Part shown: one piece after another, positions 50,112-59,109 of the stretch | Layout of the letters: every line of letters begins with the position of its first letter | Position numbering within the stretch: position 1 is the first letter of the stretch | Assembly (NCBI GenBank): GCA_023433705.1 | Contig: JAEYUC010000021.1 | Location: 18,930-82,929, forward strand | Length of the DNA stretch: 64,000 bases | DNA from: Pseudomonadota bacterium | Lineage (GTDB): Bacteria; Pseudomonadota; Gammaproteobacteria; Steroidobacterales; Steroidobacteraceae | Direction of reading: 5' to 3' | Translations under genes and position numbers: made by a program | The notes under the pieces: generated by a model | Database searches by the model: none | What the model saw: the letters and a program-made list of their open reading frames with translations, nothing else | Told to the model about the DNA's origin: nothing

Positions 50112-52195
50112 GCAAGCGCGACTTCCTCGTCGAGATCGGCACCGAAGAACTGCCGCCGCTCGCGCTGCCCGAGCTCGAGCGCGCGTTCGCGGAAGGCATT
50201 CGCACCGGATTGAAGGATGCCGGATTGCCCTCCGGCGACCTGCATTCGTTCGCGACTCCGCGGCGTCTCGCGGTGCTCGTTCACGAACTGGCTACCGAGC
50301 AGCCGGCGCAGGCGATCAAACTCAAGGGTCCGCCGGTGAGCGCGGCCTTCGGCAAGGACGGCGCGCCCACCGCGGCCGCGACGAAGTTCGCCGAGAAGTG
50401 TGGCGTCGCCGTGGGCGCGCTCGCGCGAATTTCCGAGGGCAAGGGCGAGTTCCTCTATTTCGAAGGCACGAAGCCCGGCCTCGCGACCACGGCGCTGCTG
50501 CCGGCGATCGTGCAGCGTTCGCTGGACGCCCTGCCGATTCCGAAACGCATGCGCTGGGGCGACTCCGACGCGGAGTTCGTGCGGCCCGTGCACTGGCTGG
50601 TCATGCTCTTCGGCATCGACGTCGTGCCGGCGCGCATCCTCGACACGGACGCCGGCCGTCACACGCGCGGGCATCGCTTCATGGGCAAGCGCCAGCCGTT
50701 GGCGCTCGCATCGCCCGCCGACTATTCCAAGACATTGTTCGACGATTTCGTGATCGCCGATTTCGCGGCGCGCCGCGAGCGCATCCGCGAACGCGTGGCG
50801 GAAGCCGGCGAGAAGCTGCGCGGCCATGCGCTGATCGACGCCGAACTGCTCGACGAGGTCACGGCGCTCGTCGAATGGCCCGAAGCCGTCGCCGGCGATT
50901 TCGAGGCGCGCTTCCTCGAGCTGCCGCGCGAGGTGCTGATCTCGACGCTGCAGGAGCATCAACGATATTTCCCGGTCGAGACGCGCGACGGCAAACTACT
51001 CGCGCACTTCGTCACGGTGAGCAACATCCGCAGCCGGGACTCGGCCAAGGTGCAGGCCGGCAACGAACGCGTCGTGCGGCCGCGTCTGTCCGACGCCGCG
51101 TTCTTCTACGACCTGGATCGCAAGCAGAAACTCGCCGACCGCGTGCCCGCGCTCGACGCGGTCACGTTCCAGGCGAAGCTGGGCTCGATCGGCGACAAGG
51201 TGCGCCGCGTCACGAAGCTCGCCGGGGAAATCGCGTTGCTGATCGACGCCGATCGCGCGCAGGCCGAGCGCGCCGCGACGCTCGCGAAGTGCGACCTGCT
51301 CTCGAACATGGTCGGTGAATTCCCCGAGCTGCAGGGAATCATGGGTCGTTACTACGCGCTCGCCGATGGCGAACCCGCGGAAGTCGCGAACGCGATCGAC
51401 GAGCACTACATGCCGCGCGGCGCGGGCGGCGAACTGCCCGGCGGCGGCGTCGGGCTCGCGGTCTCGCTCGCGGACAAGCTCGACACGCTTGCCGGCATCT
51501 TCTCGATCGGCCAGAAGCCGAGCGGCACCAAGGATCCGTTCGGTCTGCGCCGCGCCGCGATCGGCGCCTTGCGCATCGCGATCGAGAAAAAGCTCGACAT
51601 CGACCTGCGCGCGCTGGTCGAACGCGCCTGCGAGCTGCAGCCGGTGAAATCCGAAAAGGTTTCCGCGGAGTTGTGGCAGTACGTCGTCGAACGCCTGCGC
51701 GCCTATCTGCTCGATGCCGGCAATGACGGCGCCGTAGTGGGCGCGACCACCGAGATGTTCGATTCGGTCAACGCGAGCGCGCCCGTTTCGCCGCTGGATT
51801 TCGGCGCACGTCTCGCGGCGCTGGTGAAATTCCTCGGACTACCTGAAGCCGCGAGTCTCACGGCGGCCAACAAGCGCATCTCGAATATCCTCAAGAAAGC
51901 CGAAGTCGGCGCGGGCGGCACCGTGGATGCGACGCTGCTGCGCGAACCGGCGGAGAAGGCGCTGCAGGAGGCCGTCTCCGGTATCGCCGGAAACGTCACG
52001 CGCGCGCTCGACAAGCGGGACTACGGCACTGCATTGACGAAGCTGGCGACGCTGCGGCCCACCGTCGACGCGTTCTTCGATACCGTGATGGTCAACGCCG
52101 AGGATCCGGCGCTGCGGCGCAACCGGCTCGCGCTGCTTTCGGAGCTGCGCGGCATGTTCGCGGGTATCGCGGATCTCTCCTGCCTGCCGGGCTGA
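50108..52195 (+). CDS. glyS: Glycine-tRNA ligase beta subunit
   Basis: A 695-residue beta subunit with the N-terminal MSKRDFLVEIGTEELPP, the EHQRYFPVE and KCDLLSNMVGEFPELQGIMGRYYA segments (HD-like domain region) and the C-terminal tRNA-binding DALR-like part ending GMFAGIADLSCLPG. It is translationally coupled to glyQ. A plsC-like gene follows after 24 bp. Confidence 0.96.
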   Translation: MSKRDFLVEIGTEELPPLALPELERAFAEGIRTGLKDAGLPSGDLHSFATPRRLAVLVHELATEQPAQAIKLKGPPVSAAFGKDGAPTAAATKFAEKCGVAVGALARISEGKGEFLYFEGTKPGLATTALLPAIVQRSLDALPIPKRMRWGDSDAEFVRPVHWLVMLFGIDVVPARILDTDAGRHTRGHRFMGKRQPLALASPADYSKTLFDDFVIADFAARRERIRERVAEAGEKLRGHALIDAELLDEVTALVEWPEAVAGDFEARFLELPREVLISTLQEHQRYFPVETRDGKLLAHFVTVSNIRSRDSAKVQAGNERVVRPRLSDAAFFYDLDRKQKLADRVPALDAVTFQAKLGSIGDKVRRVTKLAGEIALLIDADRAQAERAATLAKCDLLSNMVGEFPELQGIMGRYYALADGEPAEVANAIDEHYMPRGAGGELPGGGVGLAVSLADKLDTLAGIFSIGQKPSGTKDPFGLRRAAIGALRIAIEKKLDIDLRALVERACELQPVKSEKVSAELWQYVVERLRAYLLDAGNDGAVVGATTEMFDSVNASAPVSPLDFGARLAALVKFLGLPEAASLTAANKRISNILKKAEVGAGGTVDATLLREPAEKALQEAVSGIAGNVTRALDKRDYGTALTKLATLRPTVDAFFDTVMVNAEDPALRRNRLALLSELRGMFAGIADLSCLPG

Positions 52196-52219
52196 GCCCA
52201 CCCGAGGACACTGACTAGC

Positions 52220-52930
52220 ATGCAGTGGCTGGGGTCGATCGCGTTCAACCTGTTCCTGTGGGCGTGGATGCTGGTGTTCGCCATCGCCTACTGCCTCATC
52301 ACGCCGTTCCTGTCATTCAAGGGTCGCTTCCGGATGGCGGGGGTGATGACCCACGTGGTGTTCTTCGCGCTGCGGGTGTTGTGCGGCCTGCGGTTCACGG
52401 TCGAGGGCCGCGAGAATCTGCCGGCCGGCAATCACGTCATCTTCATGAAGCATTCGTCCACCTGGGAGACGTTCGCGATCATGATCCTGTTCGAGCCGCT
52501 GGTCTGGGTCATGAAACGCGAGATCTACTGGATCCCGTTCGTGGGCTGGGGCTGCATGCTCGCGCGATGCATCGCGATCGATCGCAAGGCCGGCACGGCG
52601 GCGGTGAACCAGGTGCTCACGCAGGGCAAGGACCGGATGGATCGGCTCGGCGCCTGGGTCCTGGTGTTCCCCGAGGGAACACGCATGGCGCAGGGCGAGA
52701 CGCGCAAGTACGGATCGAGCGGTACGTTGCTGGCCATCAAGGAAAAAAAGCTCATCGTGCCGGTGGCGCACAACGCGGGCTACTTCTGGCCGCGGCGCGG
52801 TGTGCTCAAGAAGCGCGGCACCATCCGCGTGGTGATCGGGCCGCCGTTCGAGGCGGCGGGCCGCGACGCGCGCGAGCTGAACGAGGAAATCCAGAAGTGG
52901 ATAGAGGCGCACAGCAAGGCGCCGTGGTGA
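52220..52930 (+). CDS. 1-acylglycerol-3-phosphate acyltransferase-like (PlsC family)
   Basis: A 236-residue acyltransferase with one or two N-terminal membrane helices. The catalytic HX4D box appears as HSSTWE (Glu in place of Asp), a form common in beta- and gammaproteobacterial PlsC homologues. The second block is VFPEGTRMAQGE near residue 150. It is predicted to add the second acyl chain of phosphatidic acid. It follows glyS on the same strand and is convergent with the end of the aryl-polyene minus arm. Confidence 0.88.
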   Translation: MQWLGSIAFNLFLWAWMLVFAIAYCLITPFLSFKGRFRMAGVMTHVVFFALRVLCGLRFTVEGRENLPAGNHVIFMKHSSTWETFAIMILFEPLVWVMKREIYWIPFVGWGCMLARCIAIDRKAGTAAVNQVLTQGKDRMDRLGAWVLVFPEGTRMAQGETRKYGSSGTLLAIKEKKLIVPVAHNAGYFWPRRGVLKKRGTIRVVIGPPFEAAGRDARELNEEIQKWIEAHSKAPW

Positions 52931-52940
52931 TGTAGCGAGT

Positions 52941-53243
52941 TCACGCGGCGTCGCGCGGCCTCGATGTCCACCAGACGTGTGTCAGGACACACAGCGCCGC
53001 CAGGAAACTTGCGATTCCGATCCTTCCGGCGACGAAAGGAAGATCGGGAGAGCAATCGTCGAGGCAATAAGCGCCTTCAGGAATCTGCCGCACGTAAGAA
53101 GGAAACTTTTCCGAAAAGTACGTCCAGTTCTGATTCAGCGCGGAATGGACGTAGACGAACAAAATCCATCCCTGGATGAGCAGCGAACCCAAAGACGTCG
53201 CGAACAGAACGAGTGCGATCGATATTCGCCTGTCGCGGCCCAC
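52941..53243 (-). CDS. Small two-helix membrane protein, tail of the aryl-polyene arm
   Basis: A 100-residue protein with helices at about 8-32 and 72-92. The loop between them carries YCLDDCSPDLP, a Cys pair likely to be periplasmic. No family recognised. It starts 3 bp after the next small gene and is the last gene of the minus-strand aryl-polyene run. Local sequence is visibly less GC-rich than the cluster. Confidence 0.6.
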   Translation of the reverse strand: MGRDRRISIALVLFATSLGSLLIQGWILFVYVHSALNQNWTYFSEKFPSYVRQIPEGAYCLDDCSPDLPFVAGRIGIASFLAALCVLTHVWWTSRPRDAA

Positions 53244-53246
53244 GGG

Positions 53247-53495
53247 TTAGCTCTCCTCCCATGACCGATGCAGCCGATTCAGGACGAGGCTCGCCAGCCA
53301 GCCAACGATCCCGGCGATTCCCGCACCGAGCGCACATGCCGCGAGAATCACTCCGAGAAACTTGAGGCCTTCGTGCGGCTGGCATCCCTGCTCGAAGAAG
53401 CAGTGACCGAGGAACAGCTTCAGCATCGGAAAGATCAGGAACGGCGTGGCAATCAGGCCCGCGATGATGCCCACATGTGAGGCCGGTTTGCTCAT
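53247..53495 (-). CDS. Small two-helix membrane protein abutting the dehydratase gene
   Basis: An 82-residue protein with two hydrophobic segments and a loop HCFFEQGCQPHE containing two Cys and two His. Its ATG follows directly on the TAG of the upstream hotdog dehydratase gene (TAGATG), so it is almost certainly translated from the aryl-polyene message. No family recognised. Like its neighbour it has a Cys pair in the loop and lower G+C. Confidence 0.6.
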   Translation of the reverse strand: MSKPASHVGIIAGLIATPFLIFPMLKLFLGHCFFEQGCQPHEGLKFLGVILAACALGAGIAGIVGWLASLVLNRLHRSWEES

Positions 53496-53915
53496 CTACT
53501 GCGCGAACATGACGGAGACGCGGCCGCGCGCGATTTCCTTTTCGCCCGCGCGCGCCGTGAATAGATAGATCTGCCCGCCCGGGTTTGCGATGAGCCGCTG
53601 CGCGTGGATCTCGATGTCTTCGGCGATGTCGTCGAGTCGCGCCACGCCGAGCTTCAGATCTCGCACCCCCGCGAGCATTCCGCCACGCTCGCGCGCCGTC
53701 GGATCCAGCAGTCCGCCGTGAATCGCCATCGCCTGCGCGCCGTATTCGGCGATATGCAGGGAGGCCAGTTGCCCATCGAGCCGCAGCGGGTTGTCAGGCG
53801 AGCGATGCGTCGACGTGGAGCAGACAATATGCTTCTCGTCGGCGCTCACGATTCGCGTGATCAGGCACATCGTGCCGGCGTGTGGCACGAGTGTCGCCGG
53901 ATCGCGGTTGCTCAT
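53496..53915 (-). CDS. Hotdog-fold 3-hydroxyacyl-ACP dehydratase (ApeP-like)
   Basis: A protein of about 139 residues resembling the predicted hotdog 3-hydroxylacyl-ACP dehydratases of aryl-polyene clusters. It has LVPHAGTMCLITRI near the N terminus, AEYGAQAMAIHGGLL near 65 and GGMLAGVRDLKLGVARLD near 85. It would dehydrate beta-hydroxy intermediates during polyene extension. The ATG at 53915 overlaps the preceding stop as ATGA; an ATG two codons earlier (53921) is also possible. Confidence 0.85.
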   Translation of the reverse strand: MSNRDPATLVPHAGTMCLITRIVSADEKHIVCSTSTHRSPDNPLRLDGQLASLHIAEYGAQAMAIHGGLLDPTARERGGMLAGVRDLKLGVARLDDIAEDIEIHAQRLIANPGGQIYLFTARAGEKEIARGRVSVMFAQ

Positions 53916-54718
53916 GTCCATGGTGTGCAATCGACGGTGATCAGCAATTCGCCGGGACCGCGCAGCGTGACCGCGCCCGCGCGACCCACGGCGATCAGCT
54001 CGAGCAGCGGCAGCGCACGCAGCGCCGGATTCGCGCAGCGCAGGGCTTCGAGCGATTCGCTCGAGCAACGGGATTCCGCCGTTCCGGCGAATCCGAGTTC
54101 GAGTCGCGCGAGAGGTTTGGTGCCGACGGCCTCGTCGCCGGCCGGATCCGTGCCGAGAACCAGCGCGACGCTCGCGGAATGAACGAGCGGACGCGCCGCG
54201 AGCAGCGGTTCGGGAGCGACGGCGTCGTAGGCGGCCAGCAGCACGTCGGCGTTGCGCTCGCGCACGAGCGCGACCGCCTCCACCAGACCCGCCGTGAAGC
54301 TTGCATCGAAAGCCGCGAGCGTCGTCGTCGGTTGCATGCTCTGCACCGCGATGCTCCAGTATCCACTGGCCGCGTTGTGGACGGAGTTGTGGAAGTCGGT
54401 CGGCGAGATGACGCGGGGAGATTGCGCGAGCGCCGAACAGATGCGGTTCAGCACCGACATGTCCGCGTCGGAGCTCACGAATACCGACGCGAGGTTGTTG
54501 GCGGGAAAACCGCTGACTGCGTCCTCGGCGGCGCGGAACGCCTGGCGCACCGCGGCGGTCGCGCGACGCCGCTCGTTCGGCGGCAGCAATGCCGGCGCAT
54601 AGGGCGATTCCGGCGTCGGCACGTGCGCGGTCGCGCCGCGCAACACGTCGAGCGATGCGTTCCACCCGGCGAGCCCGGGCGCCGCGATACCCACCGACTT
54701 CACGACGCACATGGTCAT
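53912..54718 (-). CDS. Ketosynthase chain-length factor (ApeC-like)
   Basis: A 268-residue beta-ketoacyl-synthase-like protein lacking the catalytic Cys: the equivalent region reads FHNSVHNAASGYWSIA. It is shorter than a full ketosynthase and matches the beta-ketoacyl synthase chain-length-factor proteins of aryl-polyene clusters, which pair with an active ketosynthase and set chain length. Its start overlaps the ketosynthase stop as ATGA, in keeping with a heterodimer made in equal amounts. Confidence 0.88.
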   Translation of the reverse strand: MTMCVVKSVGIAAPGLAGWNASLDVLRGATAHVPTPESPYAPALLPPNERRRATAAVRQAFRAAEDAVSGFPANNLASVFVSSDADMSVLNRICSALAQSPRVISPTDFHNSVHNAASGYWSIAVQSMQPTTTLAAFDASFTAGLVEAVALVRERNADVLLAAYDAVAPEPLLAARPLVHSASVALVLGTDPAGDEAVGTKPLARLELGFAGTAESRCSSESLEALRCANPALRALPLLELIAVGRAGAVTLRGPGELLITVDCTPWT

Positions 54719-55899
54719 GGCGCGGGCCCGAACAACACGCTGCAGTTGGTGCCGCCGAAGCCGAACGAATTCGACAACACGTATTCGACTTTCGCGTCGC
54801 GTGCTTCGAGCAGGATCGACGCCGAGAGCTTCGGATCGAGCGTGCGCGTGTTGAGGCTGCGCGGCATGAAGCCGTGTTCGATCGCGAGCAGCGAGATCGC
54901 GGCTTCGACGATGCCGGCGGCGCCGAGCGTGTGACCGGTCCATCCCTTGGTCGAGCTGCACGGCGTGCTCCTGCCGAACAGCGCCGTCACGGCGGTGTCC
55001 TCCGACGAGTCGTTGGCCGGCGTCGCGGTGCCATGCAGGTTGATGTAACTCACGCGCTCCGGCGGCAGCGCGCCGAGCGCGCCGCGCATCGCGAGCACCG
55101 CGCCCGCGCCGTCGGGCCGCGGCTGCGACATGTGGTGCGCGTCGCTCGATTCACCCGCGCCGAGGCAGGCCGCGACGCCCGGCTCGCGCGGGCGCTCGAG
55201 CAGCGCGAAGCCGCCCGCCTCGCCGATCGACAGTCCCTTGCGCCCGGCGTCGGCCGGACGGCAGATGTCGGGCGACACGAGCTGCAGCGCGTTGAACCCG
55301 TACAGGGTGGTGAGGCACAGGCTATCTACTCCGCCGACCACCGCGGCGTCGCAGAACCCGGCCTCGATCGCGCGCGCAGCGGAGGCGAACACCTTGGCGC
55401 TCGAAGCACAGGCCGCGGAAACGGACGCGGCGATACCCTCGAGCCCGAGACGCGTGCGCGTGTAGTCGGCGACGGAGAACGTGCTTTGCGTGGCGTGGTA
55501 GTCGAACCAGTCCGGCAGCGGGCCTGCGCCGCCTTCCTTCGCCCTCTGGGCGAATGCGAGTTCGGTGTGGCGCACGCCGGAGGTGCTGGTGCCGATGAAC
55601 ACGCCGATGCGCCGCGCGCCATGGCGTGCACGCGCCGCAGTCACGGCATCGAGGAATCCGTCGGTGGCCAGCGCGGCCTCCGCGAGCCGATTGTTGCGGC
55701 AATCCCAACCCGCCAGCTCGCGTGGCAGCGTCACCGAGTCGAGCCCCTGCGCGGCGCCTATCCAGCACGGCAGCGTGGCGTCTTCGAAGCGTTGTTCGGT
55801 GAGCCCGGTCTTCTCCGCGCGCAACGCCGCGATGTGCGCCGCGCGGCCGCGACCGATCGCGCTCGTGACGGTATAGGCGGTGATCGCAAGCGGTTTCAT
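54715..55899 (-). CDS. Beta-ketoacyl-ACP synthase (ApeO-like)
   Basis: A 394-residue condensing enzyme of the FabB/FabF group. The nucleophile Cys is in SAACASSAKVF near residue 165, and the two catalytic His are in NLHGTATPAND and KGWTGHTLGAAG. It would extend the aryl-polyene chain with malonyl-ACP together with the chain-length factor. The frame is open upstream to 56130, but the ATG at 55899 overlaps the acyltransferase stop (ATGA) and gives the normal N terminus MKPLAITAYTVTSAIG. Confidence 0.92.
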   Translation of the reverse strand: MKPLAITAYTVTSAIGRGRAAHIAALRAEKTGLTEQRFEDATLPCWIGAAQGLDSVTLPRELAGWDCRNNRLAEAALATDGFLDAVTAARARHGARRIGVFIGTSTSGVRHTELAFAQRAKEGGAGPLPDWFDYHATQSTFSVADYTRTRLGLEGIAASVSAACASSAKVFASAARAIEAGFCDAAVVGGVDSLCLTTLYGFNALQLVSPDICRPADAGRKGLSIGEAGGFALLERPREPGVAACLGAGESSDAHHMSQPRPDGAGAVLAMRGALGALPPERVSYINLHGTATPANDSSEDTAVTALFGRSTPCSSTKGWTGHTLGAAGIVEAAISLLAIEHGFMPRSLNTRTLDPKLSASILLEARDAKVEYVLSNSFGFGGTNCSVLFGPAP

Positions 55900-56825
55900 C
55901 GGGCCCAGAAGTCGTAGAAGTTGAGCCAATTGTAGGGGGCTTCGCGCACGCGCGCCGCGAGCCGGTCGGCGTAGTCCTGCACGAGGCGTTGCAGCTCCGC
56001 CTCGCGAGTCGCGCGCGGCAGGTCTATCTTCTCGGACAGCAGCTCGACGTGCGCTTCGTAACGGTCGCCGCCTTTCCAGATGCCGAATACGATCAGCACC
56101 GGCACTTTGAGCGCGGCCGCGAGCAGCCATGGGCTCGCTGGAAACGGCGCGGGCTCACCCAGGAAGTTCACCGTGACGGAGCGTTCCCCCGCGCGCCGCC
56201 GGTCGACCATGAGGCCGACCACGGCATTGTCGTCGAGCGCCTCGCGCACCCGGAGCGCGAGATCGGGGCCGGCGTTCGACGAGTCGATGATGCCGGCGGC
56301 GATCTCCGGGTTCAGCTCGCCCAGCGCCTGCATGAAGCGCCGGCCGATGTTGAGGTCGAGCACGATGCGCAGCTTGAGCTCGTGTTTCTGCACGGCTCCG
56401 ATGCGCATCACCTCGAAGCTGCCGTAGTGCGAGAGGAACAGCAGCACGCCGCGCGTACGCGCCGTCTCGAGCGTGCCGGGGCCGTAGTGGCCTTCCACCT
56501 TGAACGGATACTTGCCGGTCAGCAGGAACACGCGGTCCAGCGAGATGCTCGCGAACGCGAACACGTGGCGCCAGATGTCGCGGAAGCGCGGCGGATGTGG
56601 CAGCACTCTCGCGAGATATTCGCGCGAGATGCGCCGCGTGGTCGGCGACGTCAGCACGAAGTAGAGGCTGAGCGGATAGAGGAGTGGGCGGATCGCGCGC
56701 CTCCCGAGCGTGAGCGCCGCGAAGCGCAGTGCGCGTAGCGAGAACGTGTTGCCGCGCTCGCCGCGTTCGTGCCACTCGACGCGTCGCACGTTTTCCGCGC
56801 CGGTCTCCGGCCGAGGGGAGTTCAT
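55896..56825 (-). CDS. LpxL/HtrB-like acyltransferase of the aryl-polyene cluster
   Basis: A 309-residue membrane-associated acyltransferase with the HX4E box in FLSHYGSFEVMR near residue 133 and DRRRAGERSVTVNFLG near 208, as in lipid A late acyltransferases. Aryl-polyene clusters carry such an enzyme, thought to join the polyene to a lipid anchor. It is coupled by ATGA overlaps to the genes on both sides. Confidence 0.88.
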   Translation of the reverse strand: MNSPRPETGAENVRRVEWHERGERGNTFSLRALRFAALTLGRRAIRPLLYPLSLYFVLTSPTTRRISREYLARVLPHPPRFRDIWRHVFAFASISLDRVFLLTGKYPFKVEGHYGPGTLETARTRGVLLFLSHYGSFEVMRIGAVQKHELKLRIVLDLNIGRRFMQALGELNPEIAAGIIDSSNAGPDLALRVREALDDNAVVGLMVDRRRAGERSVTVNFLGEPAPFPASPWLLAAALKVPVLIVFGIWKGGDRYEAHVELLSEKIDLPRATREAELQRLVQDYADRLAARVREAPYNWLNFYDFWAR

Positions 56826-57109
56826 CCGCGCTTACCGAATCCGAACACGCCTTCGGCGACGGGCCCGGCATCGAGCTCGCAGCGGAACCGGACGCGCTCT
56901 GCGGATTGCTCGAGGCTCAATTCGAACGACTCACCGGGGCTCAGCGCGCGGTGGAATTTCACGCCGTCGATGAGCGTCGGAGCACCGCGGCCGATTGCCT
57001 GGGCGACGAGTTCCAGCAGCAGGACACCGGGCACGACCGGCCGGCCGGGAAAGTGACCAGCGTAACTTGGGTGTTCCAATGGCGTCCTGATTGTCACGGA
57101 AAGGTCCAT
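56822..57109 (-). CDS. Small FabZ/FabA-like dehydratase (ApeI-like)
   Basis: A 95-residue hotdog protein with the FabZ active-site signature YAGHFPGRPVVPGVLLLEL near residue 17 (His and Glu conserved). It is shorter than FabZ but matches the ApeI-type dehydratases of aryl-polyene loci. The ATG at 57109 is listed; a TTG at 57121 overlapping the ligase stop (TTGA) is the alternative and would add MNAK. Confidence 0.85.
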   Translation of the reverse strand: MDLSVTIRTPLEHPSYAGHFPGRPVVPGVLLLELVAQAIGRGAPTLIDGVKFHRALSPGESFELSLEQSAERVRFRCELDAGPVAEGVFGFGKRG

Positions 57110-57117
57110 CTTCGCGT

Positions 57118-58455
57118 TCAATCAGTGGGCTTGCCCAGCATCTCGAGTAAACGCTCGCGCGGCAATTTACCCAGTTCGTTGCGCGGCAGGGCGTCGACGA
57201 TCCGGATGGGTCGCGGCACGAACACGCCGTCGATGAGCGCGCTCAGTTCCTGGCGCAGCTCGGCCGCGGTGCGGCCGGGCGCCACCACCAGCGCGGCGGG
57301 ACGCGCGGTTTCACCTTCGCCCGGCATGAATACGACCTGGTCGATTACGCCGCGCAGTGTCGCGATGCGCGCCGCGATGTCGGACAGCGAGCCGCGCCGG
57401 CCGCCGATCTTGATCATGTCGGCGTCGCGGCCCAGCAGCGTGAAGCGGCCGTCGGCGCGCAGGTCGATGCGATCGCCCACCGGAATCGTGCCGACCAGGT
57501 GATCCGCGCGGACCGACGTCGCGCCATCGTTCAGCGAGAATTCGAGTCCCGGGTATGGCGTCCAGATCTCGTCGTGGGCAGTACGCCGCGTCGCCATGCT
57601 GCCGGCCTCGGTGCAGCCGTAGATCTCGAACACTTCCGCGCCGAGTCGACGCTCCGCTTCCGCGGCGAGATCCGCGCCCAGCGGCGCGGTCGCCGACAAC
57701 ACGGCGTCGACGCGCGGCAGCGAACTCGCGCTCGTGAGCAGATGGCGCAGGTGATACGGCGCGGTGATCAGCAGCTTGGGCGAGGAAATCGATTCCAGCG
57801 CCACGATGATCTCGTCGGGAAAGAAGGCGTTGCCGTCGTGCAGCGCCCAGTCTCCCGCGAGCAGCGTGAAGATCGAGGTCTCGAGCCCGTACATGTGCTG
57901 TGGCGGAACGGTGACGACGACGCTCATCGCGCGCTCGCCGAGACGCAGCCGGCAGTAGCGCGCGGACATGGCGAGCGCGCGCCAGGATTTCTCGTGCGCG
58001 CGCGGACGGCCCGTGCTGCCGGACGTGAACACGAGCGCCGCGAGCTGCTCGTCCGCGATGCCGGGCGAAACGTCCTCCACCGGCCCCGCATCGCCCGCTT
58101 CCAGCGCCGCGAGCACGAACGCATCCTCGATGAGCTGCGCTCCGGGATAACCCTCCAGCAACTCGTCGCGCGCCTGCGGGCCCACGCCGGGCGGCAGCAG
58201 GTTGGTCGCGCCGCGCCGGCAGGCAGCCAGGAACGTCACCGCGAAGTGATAACGATTGGCGCAGCGGTTCACGATCCAGCGCGTGTCCGGCAGCGCCCGC
58301 GCGACGCTCGCGACGTGCCGCGCGAATTCGCGGCGCGTGACCGGGACGCCACCGCGCCAGGCGGCGATGGCTTCGGGCGCGGGCCGCACGTACGCGTGGC
58401 TCACCGCCGCGCTTATCCCGGATTTTCCGTGCCAGGCACCATCTTTCGCGTTCAT
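57118..58455 (-). CDS. AMP-dependent acyl-ACP ligase (ApeH-like)
   Basis: A 445-residue ANL-superfamily enzyme. The ATP loop is VFTSGSTGRPRAHEK near residue 135, followed by EIYGCTEAGSMATR near 260 and the C-terminal catalytic Lys in LPRNELGKLPRERL. It probably activates a hydroxybenzoate-type starter and loads it on the ACP. The ATG at 58455 overlaps the stop of the upstream COG4648 gene (ATGA). Confidence 0.9.
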   Translation of the reverse strand: MNAKDGAWHGKSGISAAVSHAYVRPAPEAIAAWRGGVPVTRREFARHVASVARALPDTRWIVNRCANRYHFAVTFLAACRRGATNLLPPGVGPQARDELLEGYPGAQLIEDAFVLAALEAGDAGPVEDVSPGIADEQLAALVFTSGSTGRPRAHEKSWRALAMSARYCRLRLGERAMSVVVTVPPQHMYGLETSIFTLLAGDWALHDGNAFFPDEIIVALESISSPKLLITAPYHLRHLLTSASSLPRVDAVLSATAPLGADLAAEAERRLGAEVFEIYGCTEAGSMATRRTAHDEIWTPYPGLEFSLNDGATSVRADHLVGTIPVGDRIDLRADGRFTLLGRDADMIKIGGRRGSLSDIAARIATLRGVIDQVVFMPGEGETARPAALVVAPGRTAAELRQELSALIDGVFVPRPIRIVDALPRNELGKLPRERLLEMLGKPTD

Positions 58456-59084
58456 CGGCGGGGATTCGCGTTGACCACTATTTTCAGGTACTCGGAGAAG
58501 CCGGGATGCGCGTAGTCGCGGAAGCGCAGGCGGCGGAACAGGTACTCGCCACCGACAGCGGCGGCAATGAGTAGATAGTTGCCGCAATTGGCCATGACCG
58601 ACCACCACTGCTGCGGGGCCAGGGCCGCGAGCGCGAGGTCCCAGGTCGCGATCGCGACGAAGATCCCGGTCCAGAACACCGTGAGCTGGCGCGAGTAGCG
58701 CAGTAGATAGTCGGGCGTCGAAGGCCGCGCGGCCAGCGCCACCGATACGATCAGCGGCTGCCGGCCCGAGAACAGCGTGCGGCCGAAGAACCACGCGAGC
58801 ATCGCGGGAATGAGCACCGACGGCGCGAACAGCAGCAATTGTCCGCCGCCCGTGTCCGCGATCCACCACGCCACGGCGGCGAGCCCGGCGAACGCGAGCC
58901 AGGCGCGCCAGCGCAGCTCGAGCAGCGCGATGCTGAACGGCACGGCCACGATCGCGACCAGCGCGAGCCAGTCGACGAGATGCGATTCGTTGGAGATCGC
59001 GAGGTGGATCAGCGCGGAAGCCAGCACGAAGCTCGCAACCGCGACCAGCGCGCGCGCCGTGCGGGAAATCGTGACATTCCTCAT
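58452..59084 (-). CDS. COG4648-type membrane protein of the aryl-polyene cluster
   Basis: A 210-residue protein with five or six membrane helices, ending in a conserved segment (FRRLRFRDYAHPGFSEYLKIVVN). This type of predicted membrane protein is a regular member of aryl-polyene clusters; its role is unknown. The ATG at 59084 (MRNVTISRTARA) is 25 bp after the ACP stop. A longer frame to 59150 overlaps the ACP gene. Confidence 0.85.
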   Translation of the reverse strand: MRNVTISRTARALVAVASFVLASALIHLAISNESHLVDWLALVAIVAVPFSIALLELRWRAWLAFAGLAAVAWWIADTGGGQLLLFAPSVLIPAMLAWFFGRTLFSGRQPLIVSVALAARPSTPDYLLRYSRQLTVFWTGIFVAIATWDLALAALAPQQWWSVMANCGNYLLIAAAVGGEYLFRRLRFRDYAHPGFSEYLKIVVNANPRR

Positions 59085-59109
59085 CAGGGAATGAGGGATG
59101 CCGCAGCGG

